Below, one piece after another: positions 30,868-38,995 of a DNA stretch of 64,000 bases. Origin of the DNA: Spartinivicinus ruber (GTDB taxonomy: Bacteria; Pseudomonadota; Gammaproteobacteria; Pseudomonadales; Zooshikellaceae); the NCBI RefSeq assembly GCF_011009015.1, contig NZ_CP048878.1, forward strand, positions 2,455,001 to 2,519,000, read 5' to 3'. Below the pieces are notes generated by a model that was given only the letters and a program-made list of their open reading frames with translations, had not been told where the DNA came from and made no database searches. Made by a program: the position numbers and the translations under genes. Position 1 is the stretch's first letter; each line of letters begins with the position of its first letter.

Positions 30868-31644
30868 CTAGTAGCCAGTACTTGTTGTATGGGTTTCCTT
30901 TTGGTGGCCTAAGGTGGTTAATAGGTTGGCTAACAAGCTGCTGGCACCAAAGCGAAAATGACTGGCATTAACCCAGTCGCTACCTAGGATATTTTTCGCA
31001 AGGGATAAAAACTCTGCGGCTTGCTCAGCATTGCGTACCCCACCTGCTGCTTTAAAACCGCAGTGACTGCCTGTGACTTTAATGGCATTGAGCATAATTT
31101 CTGCAGCTTCTATGGTCGCATTTACGGGCACTTTACCAGAGGAGGTTTTGATAAAATCAGCACCTGCTTGAATACTGATAAGGCTGGCTTTTTCAATTAA
31201 CGCTGGATTTTTTAATTCACCACTTTCAATAATGACTTTTAATTTAGTTTTTTCACCACAAGCTTTTTTACAAGCAGCAACTAGCTCAGCGCCGACTTGC
31301 TCATTGCCTGCCATTAACGCACGGTAGGGGAATACGACATCCACTTCATCGGCACCGTCAGCGACAGCGGCACGGGTTTCTGCTTCCGCAGCGGCGATAT
31401 TGTCACTTCCTGAAGGAAAATTTGTTACGGTTGCTACTAAGATATTGTCACACCCCATTTCTTTTAAAGTTTGTTTGGCAATAGGAACAAACTGGGGATA
31501 GACGCAAACGGCAGCGGTATCAGCAGCGGTGTTATGAGCTTGCTGACACAGCTGAATAATTTTCTCTACCGTATCATCATCGTTGAGGGAGGTCAGGTCC
31601 ATTAATTGGATAGCTTGTTGAGCAGCTTGCGCTAAATTGGTCAT
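30868..31644 (-). CDS. deoC: Deoxyribose-phosphate aldolase DeoC
   Basis: 258 aa class I aldolase of the longer E. coli-like type. [20 protein letters not shown] carries the Schiff-base lysine, and [15 protein letters not shown] and [15 protein letters not shown] are also present. It splits deoxyribose 5-phosphate into acetaldehyde and glyceraldehyde 3-phosphate, completing nucleoside sugar catabolism. A strong terminator stands between nupC and this gene, so deoC probably has its own promoter in 31645-31804. Confidence 0.96.
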   Translation of the reverse strand: MTNLAQAAQQAIQLMDLTSLNDDDTVEKIIQLCQQAHNTAADTAAVCVYPQFVPIAKQTLKEMGCDNILVATVTNFPSGSDNIAAAEAETRAAVADGADEVDVVFPYRALMAGNEQVGAELVAACKKACGEKTKLKVIIESGELKNPALIEKASLISIQAGADFIKTSSGKVPVNATIEAAEIMLNAIKVTGSHCGFKAAGGVRNAEQAAEFLSLAKNILGSDWVNASHFRFGASSLLANLLTTLGHQKETHTTSTGY

Positions 31645-31804
31645 ATATTGTTACTCTTATGGCGTTTGCAGTCGTAATGTCTCTGGCAAAGCGTTGGTAG
31701 CTCTCTGTGTAATCAAAAAGTTGTCCAATCGGTCTAGTTTTTTCTTATGCCTTTTCCTGAGCACTAAATCAAGTGAAATTAGTAAATAATTTGGAGAAAC
31801 TTGA

Positions 31805-31841
31805 TAAAAAAACAAAGGGGCTACTGAAAAGCCCCTTGTTA
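31805..31841 (-). terminator. Rho-independent terminator after nupC
   Basis: On the minus strand AACAAGGGGCT pairs with AGCCCCTTTGTT (one bulge) and is followed by a run of seven Ts. It lies 25-61 bp past the nupC stop and would limit read-through into deoC. Confidence 0.8.
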
Positions 31842-31865
31842 TTGAGTACGTGCTAATTATTCCGT

Positions 31866-33098
31866 TTATAACGCAGCCAGGGTTAAGAAAATCCCGGCAA
31901 TAGTTGCACTCATTAAGTTAGAGAGTGTACCTGCAATAACTGCTTTAATCCCCATTCTGGCAATGTCCTGACGACGTGATGGTGCTAAACTACCTAATCC
32001 GCCTAATAATATGGCAATAGAAGACAGGTTGGCGAAACCACAGAGAGCAAAAGTGGCAATGGCTTGAGAGGTGGGGGATAAGCTGTCTTTAATGCTGGCA
32101 AAATCCATATAGGCTACAAACTCATTTAAAATTAGCTTTTGTCCAATTAATGAGCCCACCTGATTAGCTTCACTCCAAGGAACCCCTAAAATAAACGCAA
32201 TCGGTGAAAACAGCTGACCAAGCAAGTATTGGAAAGTAAGGTCTTTAACCCCAAAATATTCGCCTATGCCACCTAACCAGAAGTTGAGTAGAGCGATTAA
32301 CCCAACAAAGGCAATCAACATGGCACCCACATTAACTGCCAAGCGTAGGCCGTTGGAAGCACCTACCGCTGCCGCGTCAATTACGTTAGCGGGCTTGTCT
32401 GCATCTTTTAGTACTTCTTCAAAGTTCTGATGGGGTTTTTCCGTTTCAGGCATCATGATTTTTGCCATTAATAAACCGCCTGGTGCAGCCATAAAACTGG
32501 CTGCAATCAGAAACCGCATATCAGCACCTAAGCCTGCATAACCCGCTAGCACAGTACCAGCAACAGAAGCTAAACCACCCACCATAATGGCAAATAGTTC
32601 AGACTGGGTCATGCTGGGAATAAAGGGTTTTACCACTAGAGGGGCTTCTGTTTGCCCAACAAAAATATTAGCAGTAGCAGATAAAGACTCGGGACGACTG
32701 GTTCCCAGTAATTTTTGAATGCCGCCACCTATAAAGCGGATTACCAGTTGCATAATACCCAGGTAATAAAGTACGGCAATCAATGAAGAGAAAAAGATAA
32801 TGACAGTTAATACATTAATGGCAAAGACAAAGCCCACTTTAAATTTGGCCAGATCACCAAATAAAAATTCAGTTCCTGCTTTACTTTGAGTAATCACGGC
32901 ATTAACGCCGCTAGCCATGGCATTTAAAACATCTTGTCCAATTGATGTATACAGTACAAAGGCACCGATTATAATTTGTAGCGCAAAAGCTCCCCCAACA
33001 GTACGTAGATTAATGGCTTTTCGGTTTTTTGAAAGTGCTAAGGCAATCCCCAGTAGGACGAGCATCCCCCCGAGGCTAATTATTATTTGTAGGATCAT
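31866..33098 (-). CDS. nupC: Concentrative nucleoside transporter NupC
   Basis: 410 aa CNT-family permease with about ten hydrophobic segments. [14 protein letters not shown] is the substrate-binding re-entrant loop. [12 protein letters not shown] and [19 protein letters not shown] are the other conserved parts. It imports nucleosides with a cation gradient across the inner membrane. GAGGT lies upstream of the ATG. It is placed between cdd and the deo genes, so uptake is joined to breakdown. Confidence 0.95.
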   Translation of the reverse strand: MILQIIISLGGMLVLLGIALALSKNRKAINLRTVGGAFALQIIIGAFVLYTSIGQDVLNAMASGVNAVITQSKAGTEFLFGDLAKFKVGFVFAINVLTVIIFFSSLIAVLYYLGIMQLVIRFIGGGIQKLLGTSRPESLSATANIFVGQTEAPLVVKPFIPSMTQSELFAIMVGGLASVAGTVLAGYAGLGADMRFLIAASFMAAPGGLLMAKIMMPETEKPHQNFEEVLKDADKPANVIDAAAVGASNGLRLAVNVGAMLIAFVGLIALLNFWLGGIGEYFGVKDLTFQYLLGQLFSPIAFILGVPWSEANQVGSLIGQKLILNEFVAYMDFASIKDSLSPTSQAIATFALCGFANLSSIAILLGGLGSLAPSRRQDIARMGIKAVIAGTLSNLMSATIAGIFLTLAAL

Positions 33099-33278
33099 GG
33101 GTCTACCTCAACCAGCGTTAAAGCGGCCAATTATTACAAATTCATTGCCTGTCGCAAACGCTTTTTGTCCTGTTGGTTAAGTTTTAAACCACTTTTGTCA
33201 AAGTGTTGCGACTGCGCTGGTTATTGAAACAAGTTTATATTTTAAGAATTGTTATTTTTTTAACTAATAGTTATTACG

Positions 33279-33713
33279 CTAACAGTTAGTGGTATTGAAA
33301 CCATCAAAGCTAAAGCCTGCTGGTAATAGTGACTGTACGGTCCACTCGTGTAGCAGGTTTTCGTCATCACAGGTGGCATAAACTGGCGTTTCTGCTATTA
33401 GAAATTCAGCAATCACTTGACGACAAGCACCACAAGGGGAATAAAGCTTATCACCAGGCATATAAATCAGCATGGCTTGCATGGTTTGCTTGTTAATACC
33501 TTGAGCGATAGCGCTATAAATGGCAGTGCGTTCAGCGCAGTTGGTCAGGCCATAGGAAATATTTTCCACATTACAGCCAGGAATTATCTGCCCATCAGCA
33601 ATTAACAGGGCAGCCCCCACAGGAAACTGGCTATAACAGCAATAGGCGTTAGCTGCCGCTTGCTTTGCCACTGCTTTCATCTGCGCAACCACTTCTGCAG
33701 ATAAAGAGGTCAT
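33279..33713 (-). CDS. cdd: Cytidine deaminase Cdd
   Basis: 144 aa homotetrameric-type enzyme. The zinc site is intact: NCAERTAIYSAI supplies Cys and catalytic Glu, and SPCGACRQVIAEF supplies two Cys ligands. It deaminates (deoxy)cytidine to (deoxy)uridine. The frame is open 14 codons upstream, but the ATG at 33713 has AAGGAAAA 6 bp before it and fits the family. It is first in the nucleoside-salvage series. Confidence 0.95.
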   Translation of the reverse strand: MTSLSAEVVAQMKAVAKQAAANAYCCYSQFPVGAALLIADGQIIPGCNVENISYGLTNCAERTAIYSAIAQGINKQTMQAMLIYMPGDKLYSPCGACRQVIAEFLIAETPVYATCDDENLLHEWTVQSLLPAGFSFDGFNTTNC

Positions 33714-33809
33714 GGTGTTTTCCTTATATGTCAAACGGGAGCTAATGCTGAACAACTAGCAGCAAGAAAGCAAGTATAAAAATGGAAGGGTGTTTTTTAA
33801 ATTGGGGAA

Positions 33810-33837
33810 AGAAAAGGCCCTGCTAAGTAGCAGGGCT
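33810..33837 (-). terminator. Rho-independent terminator after the PspA-like gene
   Basis: On the minus strand GCCCTGCT pairs with AGCAGGGC around a 4-nt loop and is followed by CTTTTCTTT. It lies 23 bp past the stop of the PspA-like gene. Confidence 0.75.
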
Positions 33838-33859
33838 GGTTGAAAAAAGGGGGTTAACC

Positions 33860-34546
33860 TTATTTTTTTGCTTTTAAGCGAGCCAGGATATCATTGGCAC
33901 TGGATGCACCAGGCTTAATGCCCGCAGCTTTCATTTTTGACTCTAAGCTTGCGTCACCATGTTCCTCTGACATTTGTTGTGCGGCTTCCATTTGGGCAGC
34001 ACGTTCAGCTTGTTTTTTCTTGATGCGATCAAGCGAGTCGGTGGCAGTTTGCATTTTGGAGTTGGCACCACTATAACGAGCTGCAACGGCTGCTTGGGCT
34101 TTTTGTACACTATCTGTTGCTTTTACAGTATCGACTTGTTGCTTAAGACGCTTTAAATTACTTTCAGCATGGGCAACGGCTTTACGTAAATTTTCTACGC
34201 TTTGACTGAAGCCAACTTTTACTTCTTCTTCAGAGGCTAGCTGAGCTTCATAGTCAGCGATTTTTTCCGCAATTTCTACTGCTAACGTCTCGTTACCTTT
34301 TTCAAGCGCTTGGCTTGCATAAGTTTCATATTCACTGATTTTCGTTTTTAGCTGGTTGCATTTATCTGTAGCGAGTTTTTCCTTTGCCATAATATTCGCC
34401 AGAGCGGTTTTCGAGCGGTTAAGCTCTTCACCAGAATCACGAATTTCTTGGTCAAGAATACGCAAGGCTTGATTATCAACAATCGCTTCACCAATTTCAG
34501 TTGCGCCACCACGAACGGCAGTCATTAGTTTGCCCCAGATGCTCAT
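33860..34546 (-). CDS. PspA/IM30 family protein (YjfJ-like)
   Basis: 228 aa, almost wholly coiled coil. It begins MSIWGKLMTAVRGGATEIGE, then LRILDQEIRDSGEELNRSKT, with heptads through ~190. PspA/IM30 proteins are ESCRT-III-like and bind stressed inner membrane. Genes for PspB, PspC or PspF are absent. The start overlaps the yjfI-like stop (ATGA). The same pair, DUF2170 then PspA-like, forms E. coli yjfI-yjfJ, so YjfJ is the better comparison than classical PspA. Confidence 0.85.
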   Translation of the reverse strand: MSIWGKLMTAVRGGATEIGEAIVDNQALRILDQEIRDSGEELNRSKTALANIMAKEKLATDKCNQLKTKISEYETYASQALEKGNETLAVEIAEKIADYEAQLASEEEVKVGFSQSVENLRKAVAHAESNLKRLKQQVDTVKATDSVQKAQAAVAARYSGANSKMQTATDSLDRIKKKQAERAAQMEAAQQMSEEHGDASLESKMKAAGIKPGASSANDILARLKAKK

Positions 34547-35172
34547 GCGCTTGCTCCTTCTTGCTTAATTAAAAAACGTTCGTAGGCTTCAGATGCTTTG
34601 ATGACATTATCAGCCAGGGTTTCTACTTCAAATACAATGTTAGGGATAATTGAAGTAGCGCTTAATGCGCCGAATAAACAGTAATAATCTTTACCATCTG
34701 GCCAGCGATCTAAGCTAATACTGGATAGTGGTAGTAGCTTATGGGTGCGCAACACCTCTTCGTTAAAGGCAGTGACATCATTAATTTCTTCTGTTGACCA
34801 GAGAATAACTTCTGCCAGAATTTGTTCGCCAGAAACGCTGAGGAATACAGGAATATCGGCATACTCGTGCATCATTATATGTAGGCATTGATCAGTGCCT
34901 TCGATTAACTCCAGGGTGGCTGCATTAGATTTAAATAATTCTGCTTTGCTTAACTCTTCATACAGCGACTGGGTGTTCCATAAGGTTTGTTCAGCCATTG
35001 TGATCCTCTCTATATCGCTAGGTTGCGTGTCTGGTAGGCGTAAAACTTTTTCTACTTGTCGCAGAGTAGAAGCATGTTCTGGCAATATCCAGACATCTTT
35101 TTTAATCAGGCCTTGTGCCCGCAAGCGCTCTCTAAACAGTCGCTGATAGTGGGCGCCAGACTTGCGAGTCAT
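34543..35172 (-). CDS. YjfI-like DUF2170 protein with extra N-terminal domain
   Basis: 209 aa. Residues ~75-205 fit DUF2170 (YjfI), including LPLSSISLDRWPDGKDYYCL and FGALSATSIIPNIVFEVETL. E. coli YjfI is about 130 aa, so ~70 residues are extra. They begin HYQRLFRERLRAQGLIKKDV and continue WILPEHAS, a pattern like DUF3018/MazE-like antitoxin N-termini, a short strand-helix DNA-binding type. It is coupled to the PspA-like gene and preceded by an ACATGT array, so autoregulation is an attractive inference. AGGAGA lies upstream of the ATG. Confidence 0.75.
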   Translation of the reverse strand: MTRKSGAHYQRLFRERLRAQGLIKKDVWILPEHASTLRQVEKVLRLPDTQPSDIERITMAEQTLWNTQSLYEELSKAELFKSNAATLELIEGTDQCLHIMMHEYADIPVFLSVSGEQILAEVILWSTEEINDVTAFNEEVLRTHKLLPLSSISLDRWPDGKDYYCLFGALSATSIIPNIVFEVETLADNVIKASEAYERFLIKQEGASA

Positions 35173-35187
35173 GACAATCTCCTAGAT

Positions 35188-35216
35188 GTTATACATGTTT
35201 TATTTGTTACATGTAA
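35188..35216 (-). promoter_or_regulatory. Candidate promoter of the yjfI-pspA cassette
   Basis: On the minus strand TTACAT (35216-35211) and TATAAC (35193-35188) are 17 bp apart, 15 bp before the coding start. Two ACATGT sites overlap the boxes or the spacer, as expected for a repressor-controlled promoter. Confidence 0.5.
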
Positions 35217-35307
35217 TGATTAAAGTTTACATGTGATGCTGCCAAAAGTCTACCTTTCATTACATGTGATTACTTTGACAGGTGATCTATGAAAGTGTTT
35301 CACATGT
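35193..35307. promoter_or_regulatory. Array of five ACATGT palindromes (operator-like)
   Basis: ACATGT occurs at 35193, 35209, 35229, 35262 and 35302. Four copies fit TTACATGTRAT, one with a single change; the first is TACATGTTTT. Centre spacings are 16, 20, 33 and 40 bp. Five copies of a 6-bp palindrome in 115 bp, with shared flanks and overlap with a promoter, point to a multi-site operator. The binding protein is not known. Confidence 0.7.
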
Positions 35308-35539
35308 AATAGTTCATTTCTAGTATTCTTGCAACTTTACTTGAGGTTGTTGCATCAGTGAGTTGAGTAATTAGTTAGTGGTTCATGAGTAAAGTGGTTG
35401 CTTAGTTTTGCGTATGACCACTAGGGACGAAGAAATATTATTGGACAGGTTTTTTACTGGTTCATTGATATAATTAAAATGAAGTGTTTTAACTAACTGT
35501 ATTGTTGCAGTATTAATTTAATAATAGATAGTAGTAAGC

Positions 35540-36085
35540 ATGACAAACTCCGATATTCGTTGTAGTAAATGGTTGAGCTATGTGCTCAGACACCGGCCTG
35601 ATGAAGTGGGGTTAACCTTAGACCCTCAAGGGTGGGTTGAAGTCACCAAATTATTGGAAGCTGCCCAGCAGAAAAAAATTCCACTTGACTTGGAAAAGCT
35701 GTTATTGATAGTGGAAACAAATGACAAAAAGCGTTTCAGTTTAAGTGAATGTGGCCAAAAAATTCGCGCTAATCGAGGCCATTCTATTCCTGTAGAGTTA
35801 TCACTGCCGCCACTCACACCGCCTGATGTGCTTTATCATGGCACTGCTACGCGATTTATTAAATCAATTCGTCATCAGGGTGTGCAATCGATGCGGCGCC
35901 AACATGTACACTTGTCGGCAGATACTCAGACGGCGCATGAGGTGGGAACTAGACATGGGGTGCCGCATATTTTGGTGGTGGATGCTAAAGCCATGGCTGC
36001 GGCTGGGTTTAAGTTTTATCAGGCAATCGATAGCATTTGGTTAACCGAGCGGATACCTGCTAAGTATATTCAATGGGATGCTTAA
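35540..36085 (+). CDS. kptA: RNA 2'-phosphotransferase KptA (Tpt1 family)
   Basis: 181 aa, full length. The N-terminal winged-helix part contains KWLSYVLRHRPDEVGLTLDP. The ADP-ribosyltransferase-like C-terminal part has KIRANRGHSIPVE, VLYHGTATRF and RQHVHLSADTQTAHEVGTRH. These hold the Arg-His-Arg-Arg set used to move a 2'-phosphate from RNA to NAD+. In yeast Tpt1 finishes tRNA splicing; in bacteria the natural substrate is unclear. It stands alone and divergent from the yjfI cassette. Confidence 0.93.
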   Translation: MTNSDIRCSKWLSYVLRHRPDEVGLTLDPQGWVEVTKLLEAAQQKKIPLDLEKLLLIVETNDKKRFSLSECGQKIRANRGHSIPVELSLPPLTPPDVLYHGTATRFIKSIRHQGVQSMRRQHVHLSADTQTAHEVGTRHGVPHILVVDAKAMAAAGFKFYQAIDSIWLTERIPAKYIQWDA

Positions 36086-36207
36086 CCAGCGAGTCACTAT
36101 TATTAACATGCGTTGATTAGAAAAAAGTGCAATAAGAGACTTGATTATTTTCCCTATCCTTTTACCTTAAGCAGTCATTATTAACTAACGATAATAGTAG
36201 GCACATT

Positions 36208-36984
36208 ATGGAGTGGATTGCGCAGCCAGAAGCTTGGGTGGCATTGGCTACCTTAACGGCATTGGAAATTGTGCTGGGAATAGACAATATTATTTTTATT
36301 TCAATTCTTGTTGGGCGATTACCAGAGGAACAGCGACAAAAAGCCCGTATAGTAGGATTAGGTTTGGCCATGTTTATGCGAATTGGCCTGCTTTTGTCGT
36401 TGTCTTGGGTAATGGGGTTAACGGATAACTTGTTTAGCGCCTTTGGTCAGGATATTTCCGGACGAGATCTTATTTTACTAGGTGGTGGATTATTTTTAAT
36501 TGGTAAAAGTACCCTGGAAATTCATAATTCCTTAGAAGGAGAGGGGGAGCATAGTCAGCACAAAGCAGCAGCTAGCTTTACGGCGATTTTAGTGCAAATT
36601 GCCATTATTGATATTGTTTTTTCTTTGGATTCTGTGATCACTGCAGTTGGTTTGGCAAAGCATGTGCCGGTAATGGTATTAGCCATTATTATTTCTGTAT
36701 TGGTCATGATGCTCTCCGCGAAAGCTATCAGTGATTTTGTGGATAGAAATCCCACTATAAAAATGCTGGCATTAAGCTTTTTAGTATTGATTGGTACCGC
36801 GCTGGTGGGGGAAGGTTTAGATATGCATATTCCAAAAGGCTACATTTATTTTGCTATGGCCTTTTCGGTAATAGTTGAACTATTAAATTTAAAAGCACGA
36901 GGAAAATCCAAGGCGCCAGTTCACTTGCACCGTACCTTGCTTGAAAAAGAACAGGAAGTTGATCAACAGCTGAAGGGCAGTTAA
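36208..36984 (+). CDS. TerC family membrane protein
   Basis: 258 aa with about seven transmembrane segments. The two TerC repeat motifs with membrane-embedded acids are clear: ALEIVLGIDNIIFISILVGR near the start and IDIVFSLDSVITAVGLAKH in the middle. TerC-family proteins are linked to metal export, such as manganese during protein secretion, and to tellurite resistance. No other ter gene is present, so a housekeeping metal role is more likely. The product ends in a short charged cytoplasmic tail. Confidence 0.88.
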   Translation: MEWIAQPEAWVALATLTALEIVLGIDNIIFISILVGRLPEEQRQKARIVGLGLAMFMRIGLLLSLSWVMGLTDNLFSAFGQDISGRDLILLGGGLFLIGKSTLEIHNSLEGEGEHSQHKAAASFTAILVQIAIIDIVFSLDSVITAVGLAKHVPVMVLAIIISVLVMMLSAKAISDFVDRNPTIKMLALSFLVLIGTALVGEGLDMHIPKGYIYFAMAFSVIVELLNLKARGKSKAPVHLHRTLLEKEQEVDQQLKGS

Positions 36985-37110
36985 TTAATGAATTAAGCCG
37001 ATATTTTTATAAAAGCTTTAAGACAAAGATATCAAAGTGGTGCTGGTTAACTTGCCAAGGTTATAATACGACTGGACAAGTTAATCAGCATTTTTTGTTT
37101 AAGGGGTATT

Positions 37111-38136
37111 ATGTATCAGCTTGTGCGTCAGCTGTTGTTTAAATTTTCAGCAGAGACTTCCCATGAGTTAGGGTTGGATATGATCGGGGCAGGAGAGCGA
37201 TTGGGATTGACCAAACGTTTTATCAAGCCTATTCCAGAACAGCCAGTTGAAGTCATGGGAATTCGTTTTGCTAACCCCGTGGGGCTAGCGGCTGGGCTGG
37301 ATAAAAATGCTGATTACCTAGCCGGATTAGGAGCATTAGGTTTTGGGTTTATTGAAGTGGGCACGGTAACCCCACGACCACAGCCGGGTAATCCCAAACC
37401 ACGGTTATTTCGACTACCAGAGGCTGAGGCTATTATCAATCGGATGGGCTTTAATAACAAAGGGGTGGATCATCTGGTTGAACAGGTTAAGCGCAATCGC
37501 TATCAGGGAGTGCTTGGAATTAATATTGGAAAAAACCTGGATACCCCAGTGGATAAAGCAGTTGATGATTATTTAATTTGCTTGAAAAAAGTGTATCCCT
37601 ATGCTGATTATGTGACTGTTAATATTTCCTCACCTAATACACCAGGACTAAGAAATCTACAATACGGTGATGCGTTAGCTGCATTATTAGCCAGGTTGAA
37701 AACTGCACAGTCGGAATTAGCTGATCAACATCAAAAACACGTGCCCTTAGTGGTTAAGATTGCTCCAGATATGACTGCTGACGAAACCACTCAAGTAGCA
37801 GAAGTACTGTTAGCGCATAAACTAGATGGCGTGATTGCCACTAATACTACCATTGATAAAAGTCAGGTCAGTCATTTACCCTACGGTAGTGAGCAGGGTG
37901 GTTTGAGTGGTACGCCTTTGGCTGAGCAGTCAACAGCTGTAGTCAAGCAGCTGGCCGAAGTTTTAAAAGAGCAGATACCTATTATTGGTGTGGGTGGTAT
38001 TCATAATGCCGCCAGTGCTGCTGCCAAAATTGAAGCAGGTGCCTCATTAGTGCAAATTTACAGTGGGTTCATTTATCAAGGGCCACAACTGATTCGCGAT
38101 GCGGTAGAAGGGGTAATGGCAATAAAAAACCGTTAA
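37111..38136 (+). CDS. pyrD: Dihydroorotate dehydrogenase (quinone) PyrD
   Basis: 341 aa class 2 enzyme. The N-terminal amphipathic helix ([20 protein letters not shown]) for membrane contact is present. [15 protein letters not shown], the catalytic-Ser region [14 protein letters not shown], the FMN-site TNTTIDK and [20 protein letters not shown] follow. It makes orotate with electrons passed to quinone, in pyrimidine synthesis. AAGGGG lies 7 bp upstream. It is convergent with rmf, and the order pyrD-rmf-rlmKL is conserved in pseudomonads. Confidence 0.96.
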   Translation: MYQLVRQLLFKFSAETSHELGLDMIGAGERLGLTKRFIKPIPEQPVEVMGIRFANPVGLAAGLDKNADYLAGLGALGFGFIEVGTVTPRPQPGNPKPRLFRLPEAEAIINRMGFNNKGVDHLVEQVKRNRYQGVLGINIGKNLDTPVDKAVDDYLICLKKVYPYADYVTVNISSPNTPGLRNLQYGDALAALLARLKTAQSELADQHQKHVPLVVKIAPDMTADETTQVAEVLLAHKLDGVIATNTTIDKSQVSHLPYGSEQGGLSGTPLAEQSTAVVKQLAEVLKEQIPIIGVGGIHNAASAAAKIEAGASLVQIYSGFIYQGPQLIRDAVEGVMAIKNR

Positions 38137-38164
38137 AAAGAAAATGGCCCGCTTAAGCGGGCCA
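38135..38164 (-). terminator. Rho-independent terminator after rmf
   Basis: A perfect 20-bp palindrome, TGGCCCGCTTAAGCGGGCCA (38145-38164), is followed on the minus strand by TTTTCTTTTT. It lies 16 bp past the rmf stop and directly after the pyrD stop. Confidence 0.85.
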
Positions 38165-38180
38165 GTGTGAATCAGCAAAG

Positions 38181-38390
38181 TCAGTAACGTTTAGAATATA
38201 TTTTATGTACACCGGATACTCCGGTATAACCGTCCCATTGATCTGACCACCCCTCTCGCCAGCCATTTAACCACGACTGTTTTATCTCATCTTGACCATG
38301 GGGGCAGAGATCCCGCGAACGGCCTGAAATTCCAATTTGATAACCTTTTTGAAATGCTCTTTCTACTTTGCTTCTTTTATGTCTTCTCAT
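38181..38390 (-). CDS. rmf: Ribosome modulation factor Rmf
   Basis: 69 aa from the ATG at 38390. MRRHKRSKVERAFQKGYQIG, then GRSRDLCPHG and WLNGWREGWSDQWDGYTGVS match the longer, Pseudomonas-like form of RMF. RMF pairs 70S ribosomes into inactive 100S dimers in stationary phase. The frame is open for 28 more codons upstream, but those residues are foreign to the family. A possible structured leader lies ~90-130 nt upstream. Confidence 0.94.
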   Translation of the reverse strand: MRRHKRSKVERAFQKGYQIGISGRSRDLCPHGQDEIKQSWLNGWREGWSDQWDGYTGVSGVHKIYSKRY

Positions 38391-38477
38391 AGTGTGATTG
38401 GCCTCACTGGTTATTATCTGGATTAATGCCAGAAACTTCTCTTGAGGTTTTGGTACTACTTTCATTTGTAACAAGTT

Positions 38478-38518
38478 AGGTTGCTACAAATCTGTAGTGC
38501 CCGGTAAAAGGGCAACCT
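38478..38518 (-). ncRNA. Candidate structured leader of rmf
   Basis: Read as rmf-strand RNA, AGGTT pairs with AACCT, GCCC with GGGC, and CTACA with TGTAG, giving a compact three-way junction with 7- and 4-nt loops. It starts about 130 nt before the rmf ATG. A structured motif before rmf has been described in Pseudomonas; whether this is the same motif I cannot test. Whether it is transcribed is unknown. Confidence 0.4.
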
Positions 38519-38741
38519 TTTAACTCACTCACCTTGAAGGCTGCAAAAGTTGGGTTGAAGATAAAGTGCATACCTTTGCTCCACCTCAATTTGATGAAGG
38601 AGTTATGTTATGAATAGCGTATTGCGTAACTTGTGTTAAGAATTGATTAAGAATAGACATATTCGTTTTTATATAACACTCCTATAACCCTTGATCCTTC
38701 TTGCCTTGGAGCGTGCTGTTAGTAGCAACTATTAACTTGTG

Positions 38742-38834
38742 ATGACTGCTATTTTGATTGTTGGTTATGGCTTAGCTGCAGTACCAGTTGGTATCCTAAG
38801 TGCTCTGTTTTCTACTCTCCTAATCTATGTATAA
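38742..38834 (+). pseudogene. Possible remnant of a K+ channel S6 segment
   Basis: A 30-codon frame encodes a single hydrophobic helix, starting MTAILIVGYGLAAVPVGILS. The stretch GYG..AVP.GI.SA resembles the S6 helix of bacterial voltage-gated potassium channels (typically GYGIIAVPTGIVSAEL). No pore TVGYGD, no S1-S5 and no ribosome binding site are visible, so a decayed fragment is more likely than a functional gene. The resemblance is from memory. Confidence 0.35.
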
Positions 38835-38995
38835 GTATGGACCAGCACAAGTGAAAAAAGTGCCGAATGGTAAGTTATGATTATTCTTTATAATTCATTG
38901 GCGTTATTGTTGAGTGATTAGCCCGGATATATCTGAAGCTGGATAATACTGGACTACCCAGTTAACTACGTTAGAATGCGCCGCTAAATCAGCGA

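Larger units (their letters stand above)
35173..35539. other. Divergent intergenic region yjfI-like / kptA
   Basis: 367 bp. The left ~135 bp carry the ACATGT array and a promoter for the yjfI-like gene. The right part is AT-rich and must hold the kptA promoter; I could not choose boxes there with confidence. Confidence 0.6.
38391..38995. other. Intergenic region rmf / rlmKL
   Basis: 605 bp, long for this window. It holds a three-way-junction-capable element at 38478-38518 and a 30-codon remnant resembling a potassium-channel S6 helix at 38742-38834 (both listed). The remainder is AT-rich with no supported gene. Confidence 0.6.
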
